Shown: positions 1 through 15,066, counted from the first letter of the stretch. The stretch is DNA of 64,000 nucleotides from Eudromia elegans (GCA_003342815.1 PTEX01000194.1:124001-188000); one strand, 5' to 3'. Numbers and translations: made by a program. The notes: generated from the sequence alone by a model not told the origin.

Positions 1-1167
1 GAAAATTTCAGCTTTTCTAAAAGAATGTGTCTGCCCAGTTCCATTTGCTGGTAACGCTTGGCAGAAACTTGTGCTCTTTGTTTTGGTGGGTGCAGGTGTT
101 CCTTAAGGACTAAAGCATCAGTTTGGGGCTAGGGCGAAGCTCTGTTTTCTGCAGCCCGCTGTGGGTGCTCACAATAAAGAGTAGTAAAATGTCTCTGTCA
201 CTTTTGTACCTTTTTGCTATGTTACAGAGAGGATCTTTCCTAAAAATCTGCCCTACGTTACACAGTTTGCAATGGCTGTCTGTGAAATCACTGTATAGGC
301 AAGCTGGCCAAGAGCACGCCTGGGCCACAGCTCCTTTCTCTGGGTTCTGGCTTTTCTTCGTACTGTGTTGAAGGCTGTATAGGCATTTTTTGCACTCCCA
401 GCATGATGCACTGGTGATCAGATTGTTGACCTACCTCCCGCAGCAAAAGCCCAACACCAAGCATAGAGGAAAGCAAGGAAAAAAAGTGCAATTTCCAAGC
501 TGAGACAGAAGTGGGCAACCAATATCCTCTGATTTTCTGCAGCACAGGAGTTTCTCTGCCATTGACAGTACTACAAGGATTTGCTTGTTTAAGGGTTTTG
601 TCTAAAGCCATTGTAGCAAATGAAAAGATTCATACTGACTTGCTTTGCACCAAGGATGATATTCTCTTCCTCATTATATCATATTGCCCCTTGAGCCAAG
701 AGGCCATTTCTGTGGGAGAGATTCCTACAATTACTGTTTGGTTTAGACCCACGCTGTGCAAATGGAGAATACTGCTGGCTCATCGAGAAATGAAGTGTGT
801 TGGTTTCTGCTGACAGACTCCAAAACACATCTTGTGAGTAATGCAAGGTAGTGTTGCATACTCAGGTTTCACTGAATCAGAAGAGAGATGCAGGAAAGCA
901 GCCTAGCACAGGGCAAAGAACCCCATCTGCAGACAGATGCTCCCTGTTCTGGCTGGTAACAGTCAGCATAGTCCAAGAGAAGTGAAAGGAGGCAGGAGGT
1001 CAGGCACCACCTAGAGAAGCAGCTGCTGCTACTGCTGCACAGACATGCTTGGCACCTGGGGCCTGCAGCTGCCGCATTCGTTCTGGTGTGTTGTGCCAAA
1101 GGCTGCTCTGCTGGCAGAGCTCTGTGACAGGGAAGGGGTAAAAGAAGCATAGTGACCACTAAAACAT

Positions 1168-1215
1168 GTGAAGTTGGGAAGGAATTTGAAGAGGTCACTT
1201 GGCCTAATCCTGNTG
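1168..1215 (-). repeat. possible degraded CR1 LINE 3'-end fragment
   Basis: On the plus strand, agttgggaaggaatttgaag followed by aggtcacttggcctaatcct resembles the reverse complement of the avian CR1 3' end (ggttggaaggga, then ctag-tccaa). The match is from memory, short and diverged, and no terminal CR1 octamer repeats were seen. RepeatMasker would settle it. Confidence 0.4.
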
Positions 1216-4200
1216 ATGTCCTGGGGAGATCAAAATCTTAAATCTAGCTTTTGGAGTAGCAGAGGAATTGTTAGACAGGACCACAATTCTTTTCCTGTAA
1301 GAGGACTGTGTGAGGACATTATCACTTGTCATGATGGGAGTGCTTGTAGTTCACAAGATTAACCTCATCCACCTTCTGCTCTTGGTAGGAGAGCTGAGGA
1401 ACTTCAGAGGAGGACAGGTAGTCTCAGGAATAACATCTCTTGGGTCTCCCCTCTCTACCAGGGATTCCTGGTGGTCGTTTTACCTGCTTGAGGTGCTGCT
1501 GTGTCTCAAGCTTGGTGGGGGCAGCAGCGCATACCACAGATACCATCTGTGAACGTGCAGTCAGTGCCCTGAGACATGGACATCATGCTGGTGGCCTGGG
1601 GACAAAGGTTGGCTTGCATCTTCAGCCTGTGAGGCAGATGAAATACCGGCAAAAGGACAGTGTGGATCAGAAGCTGACTCAGCAAGAGAGGTTGATGGTT
1701 TACAGTAGAGAGTTGAAACTGGTGACCAAAAACATGCCAGACTTTAGCCTTGAACCTTCTATTTACAGGTTTATGGCTTTGGAGATATATTGGCATGAGG
1801 AGTTTGTTTTTGTTGTTGTTCTCCAAGAATTTCTTGAAAACAAACTTTCTGGTGTGCAGAATAGTTTCACAACACTGTGTTAGTTAGAAATAGCTTGGGG
1901 GCTGAGGGGACAATATTTTTTATTGTTGTTTTGTCTGCAGAAGATTCATTTAATCATTCTAAGGATTATGGCTTGGGAAGTCAGGAACATACTCTCACGT
2001 GAGAAATGAAACAGGAGGAAGAGAATGTTTTTCATCCAGAGTGAAGGTCTCTGTTGTACACTGACTAGCATTTGTGCATAACACCTACCTTCATGCTACC
2101 TTCACATCCCTATTAGATTTAGATTAATTTAATAGATTTTATTAAATCTATGAGATTTAATAAAACAAGATATGGAGTGTTTCCCCATGGCTAATGTTTC
2201 TTGTTTGCCATCAGTCAGTTCCTCTGCCCCAGAATATCTCCCTGGATATGCCACATACCATGACAGTTTACTCTCTGGACCTAATTTTTTGCATTTAAGT
2301 TGACAATAAAATGAACGGAAATTTATATGTAAACACATATCTGTACCAAAGCATTAATTGGGTGCTAAATCTTTAATCTAGATTTTATGAAAGATAGTGC
2401 AATTCGGTGTTCATCATCTGTGAAATATTTATATATTTTTATTTCCATTAAGTAGCGCAAGACAGTGATCCTTGAGGTAGTTGTCTTCTGCTGTTGTGTG
2501 CCAGCAAAATAATATTTATTATTTAAAGTACCTTGTTTCCTTCAGGAGGAGACTTAAATTTTAAGAACAGGGATGTGATTTATCTCTTCAGATTGATTGC
2601 TGTAATTAGTGGGCAGATCAGATGAGTTAGTGCNAAACGCAGCAGTGTAGAGGACTTAGTTGTCTTCAGTTGTCATCAGTCTTGCATGACTGCTGTCATT
2701 ACAGAGAATATCAACATGTATTAATGGAAGAAACCAATAAGAGACGTAATTTGTAATTGATTTATTTTCTGCAGAAGAAAAAAATAAATTACATTTAGGA
2801 TTGATGCAATTTGTGTAAAGAACAGTGTGTTGGCAACCTGTCGAGGTGCTTTTGCGGTAGAGGAGGTTCCCAGCTAGGGCCCTGCAGGGATGTTAGGCCC
2901 CTTTCAGATGTGGAATCTTGGGCTGAACCCATCTTAACGGGATGGGAAAGCCAGTTTAAACTTCCTCTTATCTCCATGTTCCTTGAGCATGGTGGTTCTC
3001 CACAGTGAGATGTTTGATTGATTCGTAGCACAACTGATGTGCAGCTTACAGTTACAGGGCTTTCAGTTTCCTTGTTCCTGACAGGTACAGAAGGTGGGCA
3101 GTTCCTCACTATATGGTGTACATTCAAAGTGTTTCAGTTCCCTGTGGTGCTCTTTGTGCCTAATTTACTTCCCCAGAATGTTAACGCTGCTGGTTTTATG
3201 CTGTGGGAGGAGTGTATGGTGTGCCATGCTGTGAAGGGAGGAAGTGTTTCACAACGAGAGGTCCTTCTGGCTTTTCNTCTGTTTATGTTACCACCTGGAA
3301 AGAAGAAAAGGAGGAGTAAATGACTGATGGTCCGGACGGATTGCGTGCGTGGTCACATCTTTAGTCATGGCACATTAAGCTGGGCAAATTCACACTGAGA
3401 GGGGGCAGGTTTGCACTTTGGCTCCTGGAAGCACCTCCAATACACCCCACATAGGGGAATGTTTAGGCACGAGTAATCAGGGATGTACTGAGTGGCCACC
3501 AAGCAGCCAGATCACACTGGGCAAATCCAAGCAGAAGCTCTAAGGTGAGAGGCACGGGTTGGGAGAGGCTTTGGCAGAGGAACTTGAATATGGGAATGGT
3601 AAAACATAGCTTATGCAACGTCTGAACTACTCAGAGTGGCAGGTGGTTGTATTTTTCACCTTCATTTTCTCTTTTTGAATTCCTGCCTGTGAATTTAGAT
3701 GGATTTTCTCTGCTTAGGGGGCTTTGAGTTCTTTGATGGACCATGCGCTGCGCTCTGCAGCATGCAAAGGATGTCCTGATTTCTAGGATCAGGCTGAAGA
3801 TCCGCTGGACGCCAGGCTGCACTGTGCACGATGGCCATGCCGGTCAGCAGAGAGCTCGGTCAGGCCTGGGGAGAAGGCTGACATGAGATGTGTCTGCGGC
3901 TCTCGCTGCTTCCCTGATGTTCCCTGGCAGCACATTTCTCCTCTTGGAGTTTTCTTTTTAACCTGCGCTTAACCTGACCTTCACTTAACCTGCTGTTCAG
4001 TAGATTCATTGCAGACAGAACGTCAGGCTGCTTGGGAAATTTGGCTTCCTAAATCTTCTGTTGAAACTTTTTTTTTATAGTGTTTCACCATCCCTTTATG
4101 ACTTGGTAACACGTGAAACAGCCTGCAGATTGTGTGTTACTGTGCCTTTCTAGACTGTATTATATTTTCCTTTCAGTAAGAAGCCCTNTGGATCTGCAAT

Positions 4201-5389
4201 AGGATCTAAAATAATATGATAGCAATAGTCTAAATTTCTTGGACCAGTATTATACAGGCTCTGTCTTAGAAGAAATGGTTGTTCTCAGGTATAGCTTCCC
4301 TTTGTCGTTTTATCTTTCCCATTTCCTGAGATCTTAGAAACTATCACAGAGCTACACAGGTTGTTGGTGATCCATAGACCGTGTTTGGGGAACNTGATTT
4401 GGTAGGTAGTACATTGGAAACACTCTACTGTGTTTCCACAAACACTTTCATGAAGAAGTGCTAGTCACTTGCTTCAAACTACAACAGATGTTTGCTCGCT
4501 GCCACAGGAATCAAATACCTCCCTTCTTGGGTTGGTTTATGGGTCTCCGTAGAAATGGGAACTCTGGTCAGCCTCTTCTTTTGTCTTCTGGTTCCATCTC
4601 TGATTCTCAGAAAAATATGAAAGGAGATTTCTTCAATGAAACAGAAACATAAATACTCCCACACCAGTCTTCATACTTTTCTCAAGATTCATCCCAGCTA
4701 GAGTCACATATTTCACAGTCTTTTACCAAATCATGCTCATAATAAAATCATGACCATTTTAGTTTTGTAGGCCTAGTCAGTACGTACANGTTGCACCCAG
4801 ATCTGAACACTGGGAGTCTTTGTTATGTTAAGAATCCNAATGCTGGTTTAAACTTGTCTTGTACTTTGACCCCATCAGTAGACAGGATGTCAGCATATGT
4901 AAGTTGGTGGAGATGCATGGATTTTAATGGATTTACCTCACATTACACTGAAAACACAGACCAACATTAAGCTAGTATTGCTTCATTTTACAAAGGCAGT
5001 TTTGGCATGATCTTGTATATCTAGCCAGTGATGAGATCTTATTTTAAACTGTTAGGGCTCTGGGTTGGAAAGTGCGTTTCAGACTTAAGGGTGTGAATTG
5101 TGCCCAAAGCTTTGCTGATTTGCTATTTCTTAGGAAAAAACAAAACATGATTCAGCCATACCCCCATTATTAGCCTTTTTCAAAGATGTGATTGCAGGAG
5201 TTCTTTTCTGCTTCCCCTTTCCCAATGAGGCTAAGCCATCAGGCTGCATAGTATATAGGCCTGTTTTAAGTACAGAGCATTATAACAGGGAATTCCTGTG
5301 TGTGAGCAAACCTGTCGGCTTTCTCAGGCTCCGTTTCTTTGTGGACTCCCAGAGCATGTTTCTGGATCGTGGATCATGCAGCAGGTTGA

Positions 5390-5640
5390 CCCTGGGCGTN
5401 GGGTCTCATGGCGCGAAACCATCCTGGGCTGTGACCGGGGCAGAGCCCAGGGTGGAGCCGTGTTTGGGGAATGTGTCTTTGAGCAGCGCCTGTTTCTGCC
5501 TGTGGACCTGCTGGGTAACCCCAAGGAGTCAGTGTCCGTGTCCACGTGCAGCCAGTTGTTGAGTCGCAGCTCGGGCTCGAGCAGCGTCCCCGAGCGCGGG
5601 GCTGTGGCAGGAGAAAGACCACGCATGACAGTGAGGCAGA
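5390..5640. other. intronic GC- and CpG-rich patch
   Basis: GC-rich in an otherwise AT-rich neighbourhood, with many CpGs clustered at about 5555-5605 (gtcgcag, ctcgggctcg, gcgtccccgagcgcgggg) and a CACGTG E-box at 5543. Both strands stay largely open here, as expected of high GC, so the open frame across 5298-5816 is not taken as coding. It could be a regulatory element or a GC-rich repeat remnant. Confidence 0.4.
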
Positions 5641-8600
5641 GCCAGGCACTTAACAGAACCAGCCCGCTAGGATTAGATGGGAGATGGCACGAGTCACTGC
5701 TGAGTGTCTGCCCAAAGACTTCATTTTTCATAGCTTTTTTTTACTTTCCTTATATCAAGGAAGTAAATGAATATTCTGCCTTAAAAAAAATGAGAAATGA
5801 GGTGCAGGAAGTCTAAGAGACTGAAGAACTGGGAGGCGCCTCGTGCTGGTGTGGGCTGCTAGACCATCTTCACCATGACCGTTCTTTGTTTTCTGTTCCC
5901 TCGGTGGCCTTTCTTGCAGTCGCCTTCTTCCCACGTAGATATTTCAACATATATATGTCTTTGTGTGTGGAACATCAGCAAAACTGATACTTTGCTCCCT
6001 GCAGAGTTCCTTGTGACCACTCTCTCATGTAACTAATCCATAGCAAAGAGTACACCAACACAGAAAATTAAAAGGTTGGGAACCACTGATTTAACTTCTT
6101 AGTAAGCAGTACAACTGGCAATCAGATGTAACCCGAACTCCTTGCTGTTGGAGCTGCTGAAACTATTCATAGCAAAATAAAATTGTTATGGGAATTGAGC
6201 TGGGATATATTTTGTTTGAATGCAAATTATCCCAGGTCAGACAGGCTCAGATCTTCTGCCCCCTTAAATTCGTTTTCATCAGCAATGCCAGCCCAAAGCT
6301 TTTATCTGGATCTCGGTCTGGGACAGGAATGTATGGGCAGTGAACCCTGATCGTCTAGAGCAGCCCCTCGGGGACTTGCATGTTTCACGCAGGGGAAATC
6401 ACGCTGAGGCCAAGACCTTTGCTGGTCTCTCTCAGAAGGAAGGTCTGATGTCCACCAGCATGGGGGTGTCAAAGGGTGTTTAGAGACACTTCTCTGTTGG
6501 CTCTGACTCAACAAGGTATCTCACAGAAATTAATGCTCCTTCTTGCCTGTTAGGCATTCTCAAGCTAGTGATTTGTGTTCTTCTTCTCAAAGGTCTGACT
6601 GCAAAAGCCCTATCACCATAAGAAAAGCTGAGATTTCACTTAAAAGAAAAAAGTTAGGGATATGATTCTCGTACACATGATCATGAAGGGCTAAAAAAGA
6701 ACCTTAAAATCTCAATACACAATGGCCAGAGAAATCAGAAAGCAAGCAAAACACCAGACCCCTTCAGCATTACTTAAAAAAATAGGATGATTTACAGTCT
6801 TGTTTCCTGCAAGGCCAGATTCATGGCTTCTAATGTTTGGAGTTGCATGTCTGATGGGGAAGAATGTTCCTAGTCGGAAACATTCAAGCAAGACTCTGAT
6901 AATGCTAAATACCTACGGGAAAGCATTTCCAACTACTGATTTCAGTTAACTGTCATCAGTTCTCTTTATTAAGGAGTTTACTCTGTGATTCATTATTTTA
7001 AAATAATTGTATTGCTTTTGCCTTTAGCACAATTACAAGAGCAGATGATTCATTAAGATGGTGTNTAATTTCCCTAGAATGTTAGTACATTTGAATTTCC
7101 CACATTAACTCCACAGAAAGGTGAGCAGAATCTTGCCAATACATTTTCACTGCACCAATTCCTTAGAGTAGAATGGATAATTTATAGAAAACNATTCTTA
7201 ATGTGAAATTTTGCCCTCTCCAGAGGTCTGCGATGGATCTGGTTATATGGAAGTCAACATTTAGAGAGTTAAGAGGGTTATAGGAGGTGCTTCTATCTTG
7301 TGCGGTTCCCACTGAATAGGGTGATGGGGAGGATTGCATCTTGTGTGCTTTAAGGCTGCTCAGGGGAGAGCTCCCATCACAGGATCAGGGCTCCCTAAGC
7401 CTGATGTGGCAGTGCACTCTGATAAGTGTGATGCTGGATTAGGCACTAAGTTTCCTCTGAAGTCAGTTATTCTGTTACTCTTGATGTACCATAAGTAACT
7501 AATCAACTGTAAGACAGTGCAGGGCAAATAATGGCTGTCTCTTTTTAGGAAAAGTGAAGCATAAACNAATTCATAAAATAATCCTGCTGTTTCCTGTTTG
7601 CTTTCAGAACTGTCATAACTAATAAAATATTGAGATTTTATCGTTCAGTTGCAGGGATTTGCTTAAACAGGCTATACCCAACTGCTTACATAAGTACCGA
7701 GTCTGAATTCGATCTGTTGGTTTTAGCTAATTGCTTTCTGGAACCACCAGAACAAGGCAGAGCGCCCAACAGTCAGCGCGTTTGCTCGTGTCCTGATTGC
7801 TACCCTGGGCCCATGCTGATGGAGCCATTAACAAAGGGATCTAGAATATCACTTAATTTAAATGTGATTACTGTGTAGTTCATGGCGTGCTGCTGTAGTT
7901 TACATTAGTATTTTTCCTGTTTATTTATGGTGTATACTACTGGTTTCTTAAAAGCATGAGAAATGAGGAAGCTCAGATACTCAGATAGCAAGGATTTAAT
8001 TTGTGGTAAAGCAACTGAATTTGTATTAGGTCTAGAATTTCTCATTACCCTTCTATACTACAATTTAATACATTTAAATACCAATGTGACTGGTTCAATT
8101 ACCTTAAGTGGAGGAACAAATAAGAATATTTCCTTATTTGCCACATGTTGACAGNGGATTGCATAAAGATGTTTTAAACAAGTTCAGTCAATTGCAAAAA
8201 TACAAAGGCCCTATTCAGAGAGAACTCTCTTTGTTCATATAGGAATAATTAAAGACAAGCAATTTTGTTACCTTGTTTTAATAATTGCTGGATGTTCTGC
8301 ATAGCACTCTTTTTGAGCAAATGAACAGAGTAGTCTTTCATGACTAACTCAGGCTGGCAATTTGAAGGTCTTGCAATCTGAGGACCTGATTGAAGGAGAG
8401 TAAATTGCTATGTTGCTAAGAATCCAACATTTTACATTTACAAGAAATCTATATTGTGTTAGAAAACAGAATAAATTGAGTTATTTTTTGTGAGTCATTT
8501 GGAATCTGAAGAAAAGGGCAATCTGCTGAATAACTCCCAGGTCAAAATAGGCAACTGGTGATTCTAATGCTTCCTTCACGAGTGAAATATTTAGTCTGTT

Positions 8601-11600
8601 TAAAAACCATTAACTTAACCTAAACACTTGGTGTGGTACAGAGCCAGATATTCCAATCTGGTGAAAATCNGTAAAGGTCTGCTGAGGTTCTTCTCATCAG
8701 TCGAGGACACAGTCCAATGAAATACTGCATTTGTACTTGCCTGACTCTGGGATAGTCATCAGCAAATGTTGCCCATGTACAGACTCGATACTTTCCTAGT
8801 GGATGAGTGAATTTGTTTGACAAACATAAAAGCTAGGGAAAAGTTTAGTTAACTTATATTCTCTCTTTCATTTAATGTGTTCACATGCCTTTGCACTGCC
8901 TGGTTTGGGATAGGATCAAAAATTTTGCGTTTTACTCGTGGGATCTCTGACTTCAATAATACTTGTGTATTATTGGAAACCTCCTGAGAGTCAATTCTCA
9001 CTAGTTTCCCAGAGCATTTTCTTTCCCAGATTGGTTAAAATCTGCGCTCTGGAAAAGAGACAGTACTCAGTTCAATGGGAGCTACTGGGTGCTTGGCACT
9101 CTTTAAAAAGCAGGTCATTTGTTTAAGAATCTATGTTTGGGGTTAGGGGCCAGCTTTTGTACTTTTTGTTGGGGAGTCCTGGGCCAAGCTCCTGCATCTC
9201 CAAATATTCCTACGCTTTGCCCAGCACCCTAATGACATGGGTGTCTCTGTACAAAGTGCCTTTTGCAGGGGAGAGAAACAGTGTATGGAGGCAGAACATG
9301 TCCCAGCCCTGTAAGCTGCAGCTGTCCCCATTGCAGCTACCACCCAGGAAAGGGGCTGTAGGTCACAGCAGAGAGGGAACAAACTTATTTAATTACCATG
9401 ATTTATTGCCATTGGTTTGGCTGTTTGCTCATGCTGTGTCCCAGGGGTAAAGATATCTTTCACCTCAGCAACACTCCGTGCAGTTCAGCTCCTGCTTTCT
9501 GCTTTGCCAGATATGGTGCTTGTCATTTTTTCTGCCTAATTTCATGTCTTTATTTGCTCATTTTGATTATATTTTCCAGAGCATTGACATTTTGACCCTA
9601 ACCTGAGAGGTCCTCAATAACCCGTCTCTCCAAAAGTCAGTTAGTGCTATCAGGTATCTACAATTCTAGGTCAGTCTGTACTATACTGTTGGCTGCAATT
9701 CTTGGAAATACTTGTGCTTATGACTGTAGTAAGGTTATAGTCTTGCGTATTTCTTAGACTACNAGCTTAACCCATCCCAAGAGGTGTGAGTCTGCTTCAT
9801 TAACCATTCTGTAAAAAAACCATTAATTTATTTGGACTGTTCACATGATGTGAGTTTGTTTTGAACAGCTTCATCTCNGGACCAGATGACAGAATATCCC
9901 TGCTGCAGAAGCATCCAAAAGATGAATGCTGGCAGATTTACTAGGACTTCACCCAAAGCCCGTTGTAACCAGCTGCCACTTTCTCCTTTGACTGGAANGG
10001 GTGTTGCTGGGTGCTGGATAGGCAGGCCGGGCTGCCGTCTCTGTGTGGTTTTCTTTGAGCGTGGCTTTGGCAGGCGGATCTGCGCTCGCTCTGCCTCTGC
10101 TCCTAGCTGCTGGCCTTCAGCTAGCTGTGATACAGAAGCCTTGTCAGACGCATGGGGGTTAGGCTGGGCTTGAGATGAGAAGCTGGTCTCAGTGGCTTAT
10201 TTGCTTCTGGCTTGGGCTGGCTTGTCTCCAGCTGCCTCGGAGCACGAGGAGCACGGACCGGGCACACTAGAGGCACACAGATCATCTCTGTGCCTAGCCC
10301 ACTGCTATGCAGGCTATGAAACCTGAGGGAAGGGGCTCATCTCCTGTCTTATGTGCTAGAATCTGAGCAGAGAGAGGTGCCAGACTTCTCCCTTGTAGTG
10401 CAACATGTGGCGTGTTGGCATTTGAGAACAGATATCTGCCCAATTCCAGCAGCCAGCTTGGGTCCAAAGACACGTTAGGACGCTTGAGNTAGCTCTGAGG
10501 TGTATGAATACATTACTTTTTCCTGGAACTCCTTCTTCTCTTTATTCTGCTTTTAAAATATTCATTATTCTAAAAGGGAACCCACAGGCAGGACCCTCGA
10601 GCTAGAGGAGTCCCTCCTCCAACAGAGAACTCTGATGGCAAAGGGAGGTCCTTTGTGCGTCCTCTGTGGTACCACCAAGCCAGAGACTTAGAAGAGCATC
10701 AGGCCAGGAAACAAGGGTTTGACTTTGATTAAAATGACATACAGCTAAGATCATTTCATGAGTTTTCACTGCTGAATGAGAAAAAACTGTAACACAATAT
10801 GAGATGATCCCAGTAATATCATGATGAGATTAGATATCTACGCATCTCCTGACTGTGGACCTCTGATNATTTCAAATAAGTAGCAACTATAGGTTCCAGA
10901 TCATCTGTTCTGAGAAGCTCATTTATATTTTTATGCATTTTAAGTAGAACTAAAAATTGTACTTTGTTTCTAATACGTGCTATAATGTTCGTTACGATGT
11001 GTTTGAATTGATGATTTGTGTTTTTTAGGAGCTAGACAGTCAGGAAATAACAACAGAGGTCTTGGATCAATATCCACTGGAGTCTGTGGAAAGCTGTGTG
11101 CCAATTTCAGCTGGTCTTTTTTCAACTCCTTTAAAACTTTGTGTGAATATCTGGAACCATTTTAATGGCTCTGAAACTATATTTAACTCTTCCTTTTGAG
11201 AATTTTTTTGTCTTGAGTGCACGCACACCCATCTAACGGTGTAGGCTTCATGAGTTTTTTGGCTGCTGTTCTAACTGCTATCAGTTAAAACAGAGTAGCT
11301 TTTAACACTTGGTTTTCTATATATATCTCTAATATAATACTGAATAAAGCATTCTGGAAATAAGCAGTGTTGCTTAGACAATATGTGCACATATTTTGTA
11401 GAACTCTGTTTTGTCTAGATGCTCTTGTCATCATACAAAGTATAATTTAACTTTGCATCAGTCAGTACTAAGCACTTTTATTTAGCAGACACATCACAGT
11501 TCTTTTTTTGTATGTTTTAGTTTTCAATTTCATTATGTTTCTTAGCTCATTTTTTGTATCTGGTTTATGAAACTCCTGTGAGTTTAATATGCATATGACC

Positions 11601-12824
11601 AACTGGTTGCCTTTAATTTAATTAGCACATAATGAAAATAGATTGTATGCAAAAACAGAGCCCANAGCCATAAAGCTCTCCTAGTTCTGAGCAAGGATTT
11701 CTCTGCTATCTAGCAACTTAGACTTCTTAAAATATAGACAAGAAAAATAAGTTCTGAGAAGCCTCCTCGATGTAATGGGTCACTCAGAATCATTGCTGTA
11801 TATCTGGTAGAGAGTTTGGTTTTTGGAGATGCTGAAAACGTCAGTATGGATTAGGTTTACAAGTCTGTAAAATCTCATGGTCCTCACTCGGAGTCTGAAA
11901 GTTCAAGGGCAGGCAGATGGAAGCGTCTCCATGTAGGTTCAATAGATGCAAAGGAGATCTTCTTGAACAGATGATATTTTAGAGTGGGACTCTCTAAACC
12001 ACTCTGTGTAGATCTGAAATCAGTGGCATATTTACCTGATCTATATAGATAGAGAAAATTTCAGTGGTTTTTAANAAATCCCCTTATTCTTTAGCTCATA
12101 AGCTAACATCAGTTAAAAAAAAAAACAAACTGAAGATTTTTTAATAATCTCTTTTGCCCAAATTTCATTTGGAGATTCTTCTTCCTTTTGGAAAATCACA
12201 AGAAAAAAGAACAAGTACTTGCCTTGGTGATAACATCCTGATATGAGGAATTTTACAGAGGTTTATTCCAGTCTGAAAATTTCTTTAGCACAGAGCTAAG
12301 CAAACTTTTCATAACAAATAAAGGATGGGAGGAATGTTGCCTTCTCATCCCTTCCCAACTTGTCTGCAAACAAACTGCAAGTTCCTCTAATTTATTCATT
12401 GTAGTATTATTTGCTAGCCACACAGATCAGCCTATGTGTTCCAGTTTACTTTTTGATGGTGTGGAATATCCATTACAGGGGAGGACAGCAAATTTGTGTT
12501 GTGAGGGAGGAATAAAAGAACAGCAAATTCCAACTGAGGAATCTCTTGGGTTTTCCTTCCCACTACATTCACACAGTTGCTGCTATTGTTAGTGATAGCC
12601 NCAGTGGGAGAGAAAGAGTAGATAGGAGCCCCGGCCTTTTGCATGCTGTGTTGTCTAGACTTAGTAAAAATTGTTGATTTTGTCATACTGCTGCCTCTTG
12701 CATTCTTACAATCANAGCAAATCTGAAGAAAAGATTGAGTGTGGACATATCTGTCCCTTCCTTATTGGGTCCCAAACCCATCAAAGTTAGTGGAGAGCTA
12801 TCATCAAGTTCTCATTCAAGGACA

Positions 12825-12842
12825 TTCACATGTACATGTGAA
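12825..12842. repeat. 18-bp perfect palindrome
   Basis: ttcacatgtacatgtgaa reads identically on both strands. It is intronic and unassigned. Confidence 0.85.
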
Positions 12843-15066
12843 GTTACACTCTCATTAAAAAGACCTATTGTAAAAAATCTTTGACAGTTTTGACAGAATT
12901 TGACAATATACAGAAATATTTGATGTGGAGAAATATATTGCATCTAACTCATGACTGTGGTCATATTTCTGTAGAAAAGATTCCAGATGACACCTTTTCT
13001 AACACTGCCCAGGATTAGAGACTAGTCAAAATCTGACTTTCTTTAGGAAGCTGGAATTCCTTGGAGCAGCTGATCCTGCCGCTCTGCCTTGGGCTCTCTT
13101 AGCCACTATGGGCTCCAGCTGACCTAGCCATGGCCATAGGCCACTTTAGCCAAGGTCAAAATTTAAGAACCTGCAAAAAAAAGGGGTTGATAGATACTAC
13201 ATGATTGCCCACTTTCTGCCAACCCAGAAGACTGCAGCTCTGCCAGAGGTCATTCCAGCATTCTCACATTGCTGTGAAATTACTGAAGAGATTATTTTAG
13301 AAAGAATCTCCCAAAATGTCCCAAGTCTAGAAGAATTGTGAAACGATCTGTGATTGAATGAGTGTTCAAACTGCTCTGTGACACTCCCCCTTCTTGACAA
13401 GGTCATAAAACTGAATGTTATAAAAAACGAAGACATCTTTCATTCACAAAACATTTTTCAATTTGGAGAACCTGTCTGATGTTAAACCCAAAGGAAAGAG
13501 ATCTTATTGGGAAATTCAGGGTCTTTTCTGCTGGAAAAAAGTGAATATATTTGTTAGCCAGCTACAGCATATGAAAAACGTGTAGAAAAAATGCACGGGG
13601 TCCAGAATTCAGTTCACCTTTTTATTTCCGGAATTCTCAATCCACCCCTATAATGTTAAATATAGAAATTATATTTGGNTGTACATCAGGGACAGTTTCT
13701 TAGAGGAAAATGTAGAAAATCCTTTGTTCCATATGGTTTGAATCACTTATAAAATGAATCCTACAGGAATAATTTCAGATGTGGAAACCTTTAAAATGGG
13801 GAAATAAGAAACAGATTTACTCCATTTCTGTTTTCCAGCAGAAAATAAAAATCATTTATCAGTGCCCAGTTATCAGTGCTGTCTAACAGATAAAAATTGC
13901 CTCTTGGTTAGAATCACTTATAAATTATGTGATGGCACACTACAGAAAGATTAAAATATTAGTTGTCTTTCCTGCAGGAATGTACTTTGCCATGACCAAA
14001 TGTGATCTGATGTTTGAAATATGCCAGTTTCTTGCAGTGAGCAGGCANGTTAAGTTCTTGTTAATGATGAAAAGCCTGTTTTATTCTCTTACTGATAAAG
14101 GCAATTTTACCCTTCATTTAGAATCTTAAGTAGATGAGAGATACTCATTGTGATTTTTTTTGAAGAGTGGGCAAGTTGTCTATTGGAATATTTAATATTG
14201 TTTTCATATTATCATTTGGGAAGCAATTAGACCCTCCCAAGTCATGATATGAAAGCTCTTTTATTGTCAGAATTTAGAGTATGGTATGATGTTGTGAGCA
14301 GTTGGAGTGAGTTCCCATGAGAGATGCTTATATCGGGCAGTACTGTGACGATGCTATTGATCTTGGTCTATTCATCTGGAAAATACAGAAGTGAATTTCA
14401 TTAAAAAAAGGCATGGTGTCTGATTGCAGTGTTGAGAATCCTCTGGTAAATCCTTTTATGCACTTAATAGGAATGCATTTAAATTCAATTTTAGCATTAG
14501 CAAAGCAAACAGTTAAAACTGTGAAGATTTCACATGTAACTTCCTATTTCCATTTGCTTTACATTTTCTATTGAATTTTCCTCATGGGAAACAGTTCTGA
14601 AAGTTTCAGAAAATTCCACAAATCCTTAATAAATACTGTGTTGGTCTTGGATCTTGAAATTGCTCTCTTTGTGGTATAATTGGCATTCTGGACTTAGCAG
14701 CTCAGGCAAAAGCAAAGCATCAATTTCAGAAGGGATTATGTGATGCATGTCTAAACTATCTGCATTTTCAAAGAATGCCTTTTGAGAAAGGAGGTGGAAT
14801 CATGATCTGGGAGTACTTAAATGTTGGGCACAATGGTTTGCAGTTGACATTTGCTTGTCTTCATGTACTTTTCTGAGGCAAAAGAGATATGTGGTCCTCA
14901 TGGGATGTCAATTTTGGCAGAAAGGTGTTGGCACACGGTAGAGCTTTACTGATCCGAAACAAAGATTTGTATCTAGTATTACATATATAATGCAATAGAA
15001 TTACCTGATGAAACAACTTGGTTCTAAACTTGGTGAAAAGGAGTGTTTATTACAACCATATTTCAC

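Noticed and set aside
2132-2151. AT-rich near-palindrome atagattttattaaatctat
   Set aside because: Imperfect in the centre and expected in AT-rich sequence.
5298-5816. 172-codon open frame over the CpG-rich patch
   Set aside because: Open on both strands because of high GC, contains an N, and the product resembles no known family.
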